Assembly (NCBI GenBank): GCA_045106555.1
Contig: JBGCET010000020.1
Location: 62,001 to 126,000 of the forward strand
Length of the DNA stretch: 64,000 bases
Reading direction: 5' to 3'
DNA from: JANQOZ01 sp045106555
GTDB lineage: Bacteria; Pseudomonadota; Gammaproteobacteria; Xanthomonadales; SZUA-38
Position 1 is the stretch's first letter, and the number at the start of each line of letters is the position of its first letter. The position numbers and the translations under genes were made by a program. Below the pieces are notes generated by a model that had not been told where the DNA came from, did not search any database, and was given only the letters and a program-made list of their open reading frames with translations. This document shows, one piece after another, positions 51,235 to 60,027 of this stretch.

Positions 51235-52983
51235 GTGGTGATTCGAGTGATTGCGCTGCTAGCAGCGCTTCTGTGCTTAGGCGGCGCACGCGCCGGAACC
51301 GTTAGCGTGTGTACCAACGGCTGCGATTTTTCCAGCATTCAGGTGGCCATCAATGCCTCAGAACCGGGTGGCACCGTGGTGCTGTTCATGACCAGCGCAC
51401 ACACGGAAGTCGATATCCTGATTACCAAAGACATTGTGATCGAGGGCCTAGATCAGCAACAAACCATTGTGCAGGCCGCCGCCGCGCCTCAGTCCGATGC
51501 GGGCAGGGTGTTTACCGTTTTTCCCGGTCGTACAGTGACCTTTCGAGACTTCACCATTCGCCATGGCGACACCTCAACCGGAGACGGTGGCGGTATTTGG
51601 GTTCAGCCGTCAGACACGCCATCTTTGGTGACCTTAACAAGGGTCACCATTGAGAGTAATCGTGCCCTTGAAGGCGGCGGGATTTTTAATGAAGCGCGCC
51701 TCATTGCGAATGATTTTGTCGTCAAAAGCAATCTATCTCGAGGCCTTACGGCTGGCGGCATCACCAATTCCGGTGAGATGGAGTTGCGTGATGGCCGAGT
51801 AATCAACAATATCGGTCGTCGTCGGGGCGGCGGTATCTACAACGGAAAAAGTAACGGGGTTCCTTCATCGCTAACGCTGTCGAATGTGGAGGTTGGTGCC
51901 AACGAAGCCCAGAACGGCGCCGGAATTTACAACACGGGTGCAATGGATATTTCCGGCAGCCTGGTTTTATTCAACATTGGCAGCGCTAATACCGGTGGCG
52001 GTATTCATACCAGCGGCGATAGCGCCGTTGTGATCAGGAACACGGACATCTCTGGGAATACAATGCGCGCGTTAGGAACGGCTAACCTGAAGGGCGGCGC
52101 CGGAATTTACGCTTCAGGACCGGTGCAAATCATTGATAGCGACATTCGGCTCAATAATAACCTGCAGGTTGAAGGTGTGATGAGTGGCGGCGGGCTGCTG
52201 GTCGATTCAACCAACGTTTCCGTGCTTCGCACGAGAATCAATTTCAATAAGGCCACCAATGGCGCCGGAATTTCTATGCTTAACAGTTCCGTGATGGTGA
52301 GGGCGTCAGTGATTGACGGCAATGCGGCGGAAAGGGATGGCGGGGGAATTGCACATGCTGGAGGAACCCTTGATCTCACCAATGCCAGTGTCTTAGAAAA
52401 TACGGCTGATCGATTTGGCGGTGGCTTGTATGGATGCAATGGCGATCTGCGGCTGGCACATGTGACGGTGGCCGGCAATGAGGCTGATGCCAATAACGAC
52501 GGCGATGGAGATGGGGGTGGATTTTTTGTCGCGGACGGCGTCTGTTTGGGGGGGGAGGTCACTCTAAGAAATTCCATCATTGCTGAGAATGCTGTCCCCA
52601 ATTCCGGTTTATACCCGGACTGCAATGTTCCCTTCACGGGCAGTTTTTCTATGATCGGTAATCCCGGACCATCTGTTGGCGAGCGCTGTCGCGTCGATTC
52701 TTCAATCCAGCTAGGCATGCTCTACAACATAAATCCCGGGACGTTCGACGCCGCCACCGGATTTGGTAGAGCCTACGCCTATCCGCTCAAACAAGCGTCT
52801 TTGGCGATCGATGCAGGAACCTGCACAGACAGCGACGGAGCGCTGTTGGCCTTTGATCAGCGCGGAGCCCCAATGCCCATCGACGGCGATAATGATGGCG
52901 ATGCCGACTGCGACATGGGCGCCGCAGAGTACGCCAGTCTGCCTGTCTTATCCGATGTTATGTTTCTCGACGGCTTTGAATAA
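51235..52983 (+). CDS. secreted beta-helix protein, copy 3, with F-x-D-G-F-E tail
   Basis: About 582 residues, third tandem paralog. The signal peptide (MVIRVIALLAALLCLGGARA) precedes VCTNGCDFSSIQVAINASEP. The same helix layout follows (GGGIWVQPSDT, GGGIFNEARLI, GGGIYNGKS, GAGIYNTGAM, GGGLYGCNGDL), then AFDQRGAPMPIDGDNDGDAD and the tail MFLDGFE. It starts with GTG, with GAGAG upstream. It is the most diverged copy at DNA level in its 3' part. It converges with the Lon-type protease gene across a 20-base gap. Confidence 0.86.
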   Translation: MVIRVIALLAALLCLGGARAGTVSVCTNGCDFSSIQVAINASEPGGTVVLFMTSAHTEVDILITKDIVIEGLDQQQTIVQAAAAPQSDAGRVFTVFPGRTVTFRDFTIRHGDTSTGDGGGIWVQPSDTPSLVTLTRVTIESNRALEGGGIFNEARLIANDFVVKSNLSRGLTAGGITNSGEMELRDGRVINNIGRRRGGGIYNGKSNGVPSSLTLSNVEVGANEAQNGAGIYNTGAMDISGSLVLFNIGSANTGGGIHTSGDSAVVIRNTDISGNTMRALGTANLKGGAGIYASGPVQIIDSDIRLNNNLQVEGVMSGGGLLVDSTNVSVLRTRINFNKATNGAGISMLNSSVMVRASVIDGNAAERDGGGIAHAGGTLDLTNASVLENTADRFGGGLYGCNGDLRLAHVTVAGNEADANNDGDGDGGGFFVADGVCLGGEVTLRNSIIAENAVPNSGLYPDCNVPFTGSFSMIGNPGPSVGERCRVDSSIQLGMLYNINPGTFDAATGFGRAYAYPLKQASLAIDAGTCTDSDGALLAFDQRGAPMPIDGDNDGDADCDMGAAEYASLPVLSDVMFLDGFE

Positions 52984-53003
52984 TTTCCTGGGCCGGCCGT
53001 GAA

Positions 53004-55382
53004 TCAACCCTCCACGGGCTGGGGGCCACGGGCCGTTTCTTCCCAGAAGTCTCGAGCCTGGCGCCGGGCTATACCTAGCAGGCTGTCTGCCGGGTATTGC
53101 TCGTTTTTCCACTCCCCCACCGGCTTGTTGGTGAATAATTCCAGCGCTTGTTCAATCCTGGCCACCGGATACACCGAGAATTTGCCCTGGCGAGCGGCTT
53201 CAACAATATCCTGACGCAGCATCAGGTCACCGGCATTGGATGCTGGGATGATCACTCCCTGATTACCGGTTAAACCAAAGTGGTTGCAGATGTCGAAGAA
53301 CCCTTCGATTTTTTCGTTCACCCCACCAATAGCCTGAATCCGGCCGTGTTGGTCAATGGCGCCGGTCATGGCCAGTTCCTGGCTTAAGGGAATATCAGTA
53401 AGGGCGGACAGCAGACAGCAGATTTCTGCGCCAGAGGCCGAGTCGCCGTCGATGCCGCCATAACTTTGTTCAAACGCAATGGATGCGCTAAAGGCCATTG
53501 GATGGTCGGTTTTCAGCAGATGGCGCAGCAGCCCGCCCAGGATATGAAACCCCTTGGTGTGGATAGAGCCGGACATGCTGGCACGGCTTTCGATGTCGAT
53601 AATGCCGGCACTGCCTGGGCCAATGGCGGCGGTGATTCTGGCAGGAAAACCGAATTTGATGGGTCCGGCACTCATCACGGCAAGTCCGTTCACCTGGCCC
53701 ACTTTGCCGCCTTGAGTTTCAATCAGCACCGTGCCGTCTTTCAAGAAAGACTGGAAACGGATGGAGGGCAGGCTGGCCCGTTGACGGGTTCTGGCTACCG
53801 CTTCGCGTACGTCATCGCCACTGGTTAACTCGCCGTTGCGCTGATCGGATACCCAGTTGGCCTCTCGGGCGAGGTCCGCGATACGACCAAAACGGGCAGT
53901 AAGTTTGCCGGCCTTGTCCGCCACCCGCGCTCCGTGCTCGGCTAGCGCGGCCACGCCGCAGTGGGTGAAATGTTTGAGGTGTTCCTCTTTGCAGATTTGC
54001 GCCAGGACTCCAGCATACTGGCGCAGCGCCTCCGGACCGCGATCCAGTACTTCGCTGAAATCGGCCAACACCTTGAACTGATGGGCGAAATCGTAGTCCA
54101 GTGAATCCAGTCGGTAATACAGGCTAGCGCTGCCGATAAGAACGACCCGCAGCGACACGGCGATGGGTTCGGGCTTCAGGCCTACTGGCGAAAAGGGTGA
54201 GCCCAGTTCTCGCGGCACAATTTCCAGCATGCCGGTGCGTAGGGTACGCATCAAAATTTGCCATGCTCCGGGCTCTGCCATCACATCGTGGGCATCCAAA
54301 ATCAGGTAACCGCCGTCGGCCGCGAGCAGGGACCCGCCGCGGACTGATCGGTAGTCGGCGCTGGGCTGGCCAGAGGAATCCCAAACCGTCTCAATGTTGC
54401 CCAGCAGGTTGGTCAAGCTGGGGCTGGTTTCCAGCACAACCGGGCGATCATCGCGTTCGTGCTCCAACAGGATATTGACCCCATAGCGGGTAACCGGATC
54501 GAAATCTTTGCCCTTATTGGTGAGCACCTGCTCCGCCACATCGTCCACAATGTCGTCCAGATGGGTGTGCAGGGCGGGTTCGGTAAAGTCCTGTTTGATG
54601 CCATCAGCGGTGCTGCTGACCAATCCTCGCAGGCTTTTTTCGTTGAGTGCGTTAATCTGCTGGCCATTGCCGCGCATCACCTTGCCAATTTTCTGGGTGA
54701 TTTCCGGCAGACGTTTGGCAAACGTCTCGATCTTGGCGAAGATCTCCGTGCGTTGGTCAGCGCTGATATCGCCAGCCCTGACCATGGTTTCAAACTGTTC
54801 CGGCTGCACCGGTTGACCCTCAATCAGCGGAAAAATTGCCGTCTGGTTGCCCTGGGGGGTTTTTACCTGAACCAGCGCCAGGCCCTGCCCATTTAACTCC
54901 TCTTCGAAGGGTTTTGTGATCTCATTGACCGATTTTTGGGCTTCTTCCTGCAGCGAGCTTCGAGCGGCCTGCAGGTGTTGGCTGTTCATCGCTTCGCCCA
55001 ACGCTCCGGACACAAAATCTGCCAGTTCCCGCATGGCTCGACGCAGCCTTCTGGCCTGACCGTTAGGAAGGTCGATCAGGCGAGGTCGGTCGGGCTGTTT
55101 GAAATTGTGGACGTAACAGCGATCACGCTGGTCGCTGCAGCGCGCATTCATCTCCGACAGCACTCCTTGCACCATGGACAAGCGCCCGGTTCCGCGAATC
55201 CCGCGCACAAATACATTTTGACCCGGGGCTTTGCAGTCCAGTCCAAACCTCAGTGCTTCTGCCGCCAGCGGCTGACCAATGACCTCCGGTTCGGGCGTCA
55301 CCTCTTCGGTGGATCGAAAATTCATCTGCTCGGGGTCTACACACCAACGTAGCGCGTCGGCAGTGAGGGCATCAGTCATCAA
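53004..55382 (-). CDS. Lon-type ATP-dependent protease (AAA_32/YcbZ family)
   Basis: A 792-residue protein. The N-terminal AAA region (GQPLAAEALRFGLDCKAPGQ, then FVRGIRGTGRLSMVQGVL) has the Arg-containing P-loop usual in this family. The middle has the sensor region GGSLLAADGGYLILDAHDVM and a lid. The C-terminal Lon protease domain has the Ser-Lys dyad: Ser648 in GIDGDSASGAEICCLL and Lys691 in GGVNEKIEGFF. The family is related to Lon but soluble and less studied. AAGGA precedes the ATG pair at 55382. It is divergent from the FHA-GGDEF gene. Confidence 0.93.
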   Translation of the reverse strand: MMTDALTADALRWCVDPEQMNFRSTEEVTPEPEVIGQPLAAEALRFGLDCKAPGQNVFVRGIRGTGRLSMVQGVLSEMNARCSDQRDRCYVHNFKQPDRPRLIDLPNGQARRLRRAMRELADFVSGALGEAMNSQHLQAARSSLQEEAQKSVNEITKPFEEELNGQGLALVQVKTPQGNQTAIFPLIEGQPVQPEQFETMVRAGDISADQRTEIFAKIETFAKRLPEITQKIGKVMRGNGQQINALNEKSLRGLVSSTADGIKQDFTEPALHTHLDDIVDDVAEQVLTNKGKDFDPVTRYGVNILLEHERDDRPVVLETSPSLTNLLGNIETVWDSSGQPSADYRSVRGGSLLAADGGYLILDAHDVMAEPGAWQILMRTLRTGMLEIVPRELGSPFSPVGLKPEPIAVSLRVVLIGSASLYYRLDSLDYDFAHQFKVLADFSEVLDRGPEALRQYAGVLAQICKEEHLKHFTHCGVAALAEHGARVADKAGKLTARFGRIADLAREANWVSDQRNGELTSGDDVREAVARTRQRASLPSIRFQSFLKDGTVLIETQGGKVGQVNGLAVMSAGPIKFGFPARITAAIGPGSAGIIDIESRASMSGSIHTKGFHILGGLLRHLLKTDHPMAFSASIAFEQSYGGIDGDSASGAEICCLLSALTDIPLSQELAMTGAIDQHGRIQAIGGVNEKIEGFFDICNHFGLTGNQGVIIPASNAGDLMLRQDIVEAARQGKFSVYPVARIEQALELFTNKPVGEWKNEQYPADSLLGIARRQARDFWEETARGPQPVEG

Positions 55383-55506
55383 ATTTTCCTTGTGGCGATA
55401 GGCAGTTGTTGACCGTTATCGGTGACGTCATTCCCGGAAATACGACGACTGATGCGAGCCAGCGCCACACAGGATAAAATATCTGTGTACCCGGGAGCAC
55501 GTTTTT

Positions 55507-56388
55507 TTGACAGATAATCACGAAACTACCCAGCAATACTTCAATCTCACTGATGCTGAGCCCGACGGCTCCGGTGCATCCCTGGTGGTGATTCGCGGCG
55601 AGCCGTTCGGAAAATCCTTCGAGTTGGGTTTGTCCGCGGTGACAATTGGTCGCTCTAATGACTGCGACCTGCAGTTCGGGGAAGACAGCGTGTCCCGTCG
55701 TCAATGTCGGGTGGCGTTTAACGGTAAGCAATACCGGGTTAAGGACCTCGGGTCTACCAACCCCACCCAAGTCAACGGTGACGTGATCAGTGAATGCTCT
55801 TTAAAAGATGGCGACCGACTGAGTTTTGGTGGTGTGGTGCTGAAATTTGTCGCCAGTGATCCCGTCGAAACTGCGTTTCACAATGAACTCTATGCGCGAG
55901 CCAGCTCTGACCCTCTGACCGGCATTGCCAACCGGCGGGTATTTGAACAGTCGCTGGAACAAGCCATTCGCAGCCACTCGGTTAGCGCCGAGCCGTTGAG
56001 CCTGGCAATGGTGGACCTGGACCGGTTCAAAGAAGTGAACGATCAGTACGATCACCTGATAGGTGACCAGGTGCTGAAAAAGGTGTCTGACATTCTCAAC
56101 CACCAACGCGCCGACCGTGATCTGATAGCGCGTCTGGGTGGCGAAGAGTTTTCCGTGATGTTGCCGGGGCTGGGATTAGATGAGGCGGCGGTTAAACTGG
56201 AAGCCCTGAGACATGCCGTTGCCCGTGCGCCGATGCAAATCGAAGAGCAATCCATTGCCATCACCATCAGCGTGGGTGTGGCCCAGTTCGTCGCGCCCAT
56301 GCGCGACCCCAAAGATCTGCTAAGGGCCGCCGATCAAGCGTTGTTTGAAGCCAAAGCAGCAGGTAGAAACTGCGTCAGAATGGCCTGA
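55507..56388 (+). CDS. FHA-GGDEF diguanylate cyclase
   Basis: A 293-residue cytoplasmic protein. Residues about 25-115 form a forkhead-associated domain (TIGRSNDCDLQF, then SVSRRQCRVA and DLGSTNPTQVNG), which binds phosphothreonine peptides. Residues about 130-293 form a GGDEF domain with DPLTGIANRRVFEQ and the active loop GGEEF at 211-215, so cyclic di-GMP synthesis is expected. Arg and Asp lie upstream of the loop (RADRD) but not at RxxD spacing. The start is a TTG with GGGAG about ten bases before it. A second FHA protein, with EAL, lies 1.7 kb downstream. Confidence 0.93.
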   Translation: MTDNHETTQQYFNLTDAEPDGSGASLVVIRGEPFGKSFELGLSAVTIGRSNDCDLQFGEDSVSRRQCRVAFNGKQYRVKDLGSTNPTQVNGDVISECSLKDGDRLSFGGVVLKFVASDPVETAFHNELYARASSDPLTGIANRRVFEQSLEQAIRSHSVSAEPLSLAMVDLDRFKEVNDQYDHLIGDQVLKKVSDILNHQRADRDLIARLGGEEFSVMLPGLGLDEAAVKLEALRHAVARAPMQIEEQSIAITISVGVAQFVAPMRDPKDLLRAADQALFEAKAAGRNCVRMA

Positions 56389-56410
56389 TTTTTGCGGGCC
56401 AGGCAGTGTG

Positions 56411-56770
56411 TTAGTGGCCTGACGCTTTACGGATTCGGTCTGGCAGCGGCCAGCCGCGAATCTGGGCGGCGCCGACAATCTGATCAATCTCTCGTTGCAC
56501 TCTCGCAAATTGCAGGCTGTTGCTGGCGTCGGATTGGTCTTTGAGGATCTGGCGCTGCTGCACTAACTGGCGCAGTTCCAGTCCCAGGTTGGACGCTTCC
56601 TGCCAAACGCGTTGATCGGCTGCGTCACAGCGCCCCATGGCGGTCTTACCATCCAGACCCTGTTGCCAAGCGCGTAGCGGTTCACAGTCGGCCTCAACCG
56701 GCGCGGTCGCGCAACCGCCCAATACCAGCACTGTTAGAGCAACGATAGCCAGATTTTTGCTGAGGTTCAT
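56411..56770 (-). CDS. small lipoprotein of unknown function
   Basis: A 119-residue protein with a lipoprotein signal peptide ending LGGC (MNLSKNLAIVALTVLVLGGC). The mature part is helical and has two further Cys (ADCEPLRAWQQGL, then MGRCDAADQRVWQEA). No family recognised. It overlaps the end of the methyltransferase gene by four bases (ATGA), so the two are co-translated. Confidence 0.8.
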   Translation of the reverse strand: MNLSKNLAIVALTVLVLGGCATAPVEADCEPLRAWQQGLDGKTAMGRCDAADQRVWQEASNLGLELRQLVQQRQILKDQSDASNSLQFARVQREIDQIVGAAQIRGWPLPDRIRKASGH

Positions 56771-57996
56771 TTTCGATTGTAGGCTGACAGATAGAGTTCA
56801 ACGGTAGCGAGGTCCTGCATTCCATAGTTCTGCAGTTTTGGATGATGGTACTCAATCATATCTTCGGTTCGCAGCGCAGCCCGGTAAAATTCAAAGCCCA
56901 GGTCTTTCAGCTCACCTTCGAAGCCCGCTACGGTCATCGGATTGAGTTCGTTATACCACTGCCAATATTGAGCTGGCGTGGAGAATTCCCCCGCTCGGTC
57001 CATGTAGTTGGGTTGTGTGTTCAGCACAAGCTGCTCCAGTTCCTCGTGGGTTTTTGTGAGATGGAAGAAAGGCTCGTCACAAAATTCACCCAGGTGGTGG
57101 CCAAAATTGGAGTAGTAGAGCCCAGGATGGGCAAATAACAGGCCACCATTTTTCAGTACCCGACGAATCTCTTTCAAGGTGTCCATATAGCCGCCAGCGA
57201 TATGTTCCAGCGAGCCCCAAGACAGCACGACGTCGAAACTGTTGTCTTCAAAGGGTATGTCGTTACCGCTGGCGGGTAGAAATTTCAGGCCCTCGGGCAA
57301 GTCATTCAGCGGCAGGTGATTGGCTGCGCAAACCTCTGGCAAACGTTCGTAACCTTTGAAGGGATCGATACCAATCAGCTGTTTGGGTTGGCAGCGGTAA
57401 AAAACCCCCAGGTCGGTGATTCCATCGCCACAGCCCACGTCTAGAATTCGTCCTTGAAGCAGGGGTGAGTCACCCAGCATATAGCTGATAATGGTGCGGG
57501 CAGCATGGTCAAAGTGTCGGTAGAACCAGTCTTTGTGACCTCGCCGCCAAGACAATTGATCCACCGGTACCCCGCCATCCAGGGATCGAACTTCCCAGTG
57601 GCCGGGTCTTTGGGTGCCTTCGGCCTGAGGCCGTACGCCTCCACTGCCTGTATCAATGGTCGCCGGCAGAGTTTCGCGGTGCGCCAGCTCAATGCTAGGG
57701 CCGCGGGATTGATACAAAGAGACCACCAGATGGTGCTCTCCGGGTTCCAGGTCCAGGGCGCTGGCGCTCCAGGCAATTTCATAGCTGGCGTCGGGGAGCC
57801 AGGCAATATCCAGCCCGCTGCCTCGTAGGTGGTGGGATAACACTGGGAGTTCGGTGCCCGGCTTGAACCACTCAAGCACACAGTCCAAGTCGAAAGTGGG
57901 TCCGTCGGACAGGCTTAGGGCAATTCTCACAGCCACGGGTTCTCCGGCAGTGAGGGGTTGCGGCTGAAGCAACGTATTTTTCAGTAAGATAGACAT
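56767..57996 (-). CDS. Wzt-like beta-sandwich fused to a class I methyltransferase
   Basis: A 409-residue protein. Residues 1-110 resemble the C-terminal carbohydrate-binding beta-sandwich of O-antigen ABC transporter Wzt (PLTAGEPVAVRIALSLSDGP, then PGEHHLVVSLYQSRGP). Residues about 160-400 are a SAM-dependent methyltransferase: motif I GRILDVGCGDGITDLG at 182-197, IGIDPFKGYERLP, FEDNSFDVVLSWGSLEHIAG and RRVLKNGGLLFAHPGL. Methylation of a glycan or lipid-linked sugar is inferred from the first domain. It is transcribed with the small lipoprotein, and lies between the FHA-GGDEF and FHA-EAL genes. Confidence 0.85.
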   Translation of the reverse strand: MSILLKNTLLQPQPLTAGEPVAVRIALSLSDGPTFDLDCVLEWFKPGTELPVLSHHLRGSGLDIAWLPDASYEIAWSASALDLEPGEHHLVVSLYQSRGPSIELAHRETLPATIDTGSGGVRPQAEGTQRPGHWEVRSLDGGVPVDQLSWRRGHKDWFYRHFDHAARTIISYMLGDSPLLQGRILDVGCGDGITDLGVFYRCQPKQLIGIDPFKGYERLPEVCAANHLPLNDLPEGLKFLPASGNDIPFEDNSFDVVLSWGSLEHIAGGYMDTLKEIRRVLKNGGLLFAHPGLYYSNFGHHLGEFCDEPFFHLTKTHEELEQLVLNTQPNYMDRAGEFSTPAQYWQWYNELNPMTVAGFEGELKDLGFEFYRAALRTEDMIEYHHPKLQNYGMQDLATVELYLSAYNRK

Positions 57997-58081
57997 CGCC
58001 GCGCATTATGAACATCGACGCGGCGGGTTCACAATAGCCGCGACGGTATGATCGCGAGATTAACAGCGGGTTCAGTTTGGT

Positions 58082-59161
58082 ATGACAGTGGAACACGAGT
58101 GGTTTTTGGAAGGTAGCCTGACGCCTGGCGGTGAACGCCTGCGCCTTGCGTTGGACCACTTCCCGTTTCGAATCGGACGCCAGAAAGGCTTGTCGCTGTC
58201 ATTGAAGACTCATGGTATTTCCCGGCTTCATGGGGAAATCAACTGGGACGGATCCCAGCTTTGGGTCATGGACTTAGATAGCACTAACGGCACATTCGTC
58301 AATCGCCAGCAAGCCACTGAGCGTTGTCCTATCAAACATGGTGACACGCTGCAGTTTGCTGATTTGGCGTTTCGCGTGGTCAATGCCGGTCAGCAACAGG
58401 CGGCTTCAGCTGCAGTGAGTGGCGATGATGGCGCCGACGCGGTGGCGCTCCTTGATCCCTTTGACCAATTGCTTGCCGACGAACAGATTACGGTGTTGTT
58501 TCAGCCGATGATCGAGCGTGCAGCGCACACACTGTTCGGTTTTGAGGTCCTTACCCGCGGTGCCAGCGATACGTTGCCGCAATCGCCAATGGCGCTGTTT
58601 GAACTGGCCCAGTCTTCCAGCCGCCAGGTGGAACTGGCCCGCATGATGCGAAAAGTTGGGGTAGAGGCAGCCGCGGCCAGTGGACACAACGTGCCATTTT
58701 TCCTGAATATCCATCCCAGGGAAATGTTAGATCCAGACAATCTTCTGGACGATATCCAAAGTCTGCGGGAGCGCCAACCGAATTTATTACTGGTGCTGGA
58801 AATCCATGAAGCGGCGGTTGCCGACCGCGATCACCTGGCTGAGGTGGATCGGCGGCTGAAAGCTATGGACGTTCTATTGGCGTTTGATGATTTCGGCACT
58901 GAGCAGGCCCGTCTCACTGCGTTGGCGGAGGTAACCCCAGACTTCGTCAAGCTCCGAGGATCATTAATGCACGACATTGACACCTCGCCGCCTGCCCATC
59001 AACAAACCGTCAGAATGCTGGTGAGCTACGCCCAGGGCATGAATGTGCAGGTGGTAGCAGAGGGTATCAACACCGATGCCGAAGCACGGTTTTGCGAGGA
59101 CTTGAAAATCGACCTGCTACAGGGCTTCCGATATGGCGAGCCCGAGGATTTGACGCCGTGA
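58082..59161 (+). CDS. FHA-EAL protein, likely cyclic-di-GMP phosphodiesterase
   Basis: A 359-residue cytoplasmic protein. The FHA domain (about 25-100) has RIGRQKGLSLSL, GISRLHGEI and LDSTNGTFVN. The EAL domain (about 128-355) has FEVLTRG in place of EAL, with the key acid E155 kept. Other ligands are also kept: N209 (FLNIHP), E240 (LEIHE), D269-D270 (AFDDFGT), K290 (DFVKLRG), E327 (VAEGIN) and Q347 (LLQGFR). So it is probably active, though some surroundings are unusual. Its stop overlaps the SDR start as GTGA. It mirrors the FHA-GGDEF protein upstream. Confidence 0.92.
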   Translation: MTVEHEWFLEGSLTPGGERLRLALDHFPFRIGRQKGLSLSLKTHGISRLHGEINWDGSQLWVMDLDSTNGTFVNRQQATERCPIKHGDTLQFADLAFRVVNAGQQQAASAAVSGDDGADAVALLDPFDQLLADEQITVLFQPMIERAAHTLFGFEVLTRGASDTLPQSPMALFELAQSSSRQVELARMMRKVGVEAAAASGHNVPFFLNIHPREMLDPDNLLDDIQSLRERQPNLLLVLEIHEAAVADRDHLAEVDRRLKAMDVLLAFDDFGTEQARLTALAEVTPDFVKLRGSLMHDIDTSPPAHQQTVRMLVSYAQGMNVQVVAEGINTDAEARFCEDLKIDLLQGFRYGEPEDLTP

Positions 59162-59943
59162 CGGCAGACCCTAAAGCACGCTGGAACCTTAAAGGCAAAA
59201 GAGCGCTGGTGACCGGCGGCTCAGCAGGCATTGGTTTGGCCGTTGCCAAAGAACTGTTGGCTCAGGGTGCCCATGTGGCTCTGGTGGCCCGGCGCCAGCA
59301 GGCGCTTGAGTGGAAAGTGTCCGAGTTGGCCCAAGAATTTCCCGATCAGGAGGTTTATGGGCTGGCGATGGACATGGCCTATCTCGAGGAGCTGGGCCGC
59401 ATCCCGGCTTGGTTAGCCGGGTTCTGGGATGGACTGGATCTATTGATCAATAACGTCGGCAGCAATGTTCGGAAGCAAGCGCTGGATTATCTGGATGGCG
59501 AGTTTCAATCGCTGATTGATCTCAATCTGGGCACCTGTTTTGAGCTCAGCCGTCTGTGCCATGGTCTGTTGCGAGTGTGTGAATCGCCGGCAGTGGTCAA
59601 TGTGTCCTCGGTCGCCGGTCTCACTCATCTTCGGACCGGTGCTCCCTACGCCATGAGCAAGGCCGGGATGATTCAACTCACTCGGAATCTGGCCTGCGAA
59701 TGGGCGAAAGACGGTATCCGGGTCAACGCTGTGGCGCCCTGGTATACCGATACGCCCTTGGCACAAACGGTGTTGTCCGATCCGAAGTACTTGCAGGAGG
59801 TGCTGGATAGGACCCCGCTGAATCGCGTGGCATCGGCCAGCGAAGTTGCGGCGGCGGTGGTGTTCCTTGCCATGCCCGCCGCCAGCTATGTCACTGGTCA
59901 AACCCTGGCGGTTGATGGCGGATTCACCGCGCTGGGCTTTTAG
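59158..59943 (+). CDS. short-chain dehydrogenase/reductase, tropinone-reductase-like
   Basis: About 261 residues, classical SDR. The cofactor motif is LVTGGSAGIGLAVAKELL (TGxxxGIG), followed by LLINNVGSNVRK (NNxG), VVNVSSVAGL, the catalytic YAMSKAGM (YxxxK) and the C-terminal YVTGQTLAVDGGF. The substrate is unknown. GTG 59158 overlaps the FHA-EAL stop as GTGA with GAGGA upstream; an ATG at 59092 would overlap the upstream gene by 70 bases and lacks support. Coupling to a cyclic-di-GMP gene may be incidental. Confidence 0.92.
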   Translation: MTADPKARWNLKGKRALVTGGSAGIGLAVAKELLAQGAHVALVARRQQALEWKVSELAQEFPDQEVYGLAMDMAYLEELGRIPAWLAGFWDGLDLLINNVGSNVRKQALDYLDGEFQSLIDLNLGTCFELSRLCHGLLRVCESPAVVNVSSVAGLTHLRTGAPYAMSKAGMIQLTRNLACEWAKDGIRVNAVAPWYTDTPLAQTVLSDPKYLQEVLDRTPLNRVASASEVAAAVVFLAMPAASYVTGQTLAVDGGFTALGF

Positions 59944-60027
59944 TGTCCTGTAACGCGAATCCGTTGATTATTGAAGTCTGACACCGTGCCAGGATCAACG
60001 CGTGCTTTGCGGTCCCAAAGCGGCTAG

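Noticed and set aside
52107..52718. 203-codon minus-strand frame inside beta-helix copy 3
   Set aside because: Pro/Ser-rich mirror of the glycine-rich beta-helix repeats; the plus-strand frame is supported by two paralogs.
47511..52983. The glycine-rich tandem genes as a CRISPR-like or purely non-coding repeat array
   Set aside because: The repeats are codon-phased, degenerate and part of long open frames with signal peptides; spacing is irregular.
53004..55382. Damaged P-loop in the Lon-type protease
   Set aside because: GxxGTGR in place of GxxGxGKT is usual for this AAA_32 family as I know it, so it is not evidence of decay.
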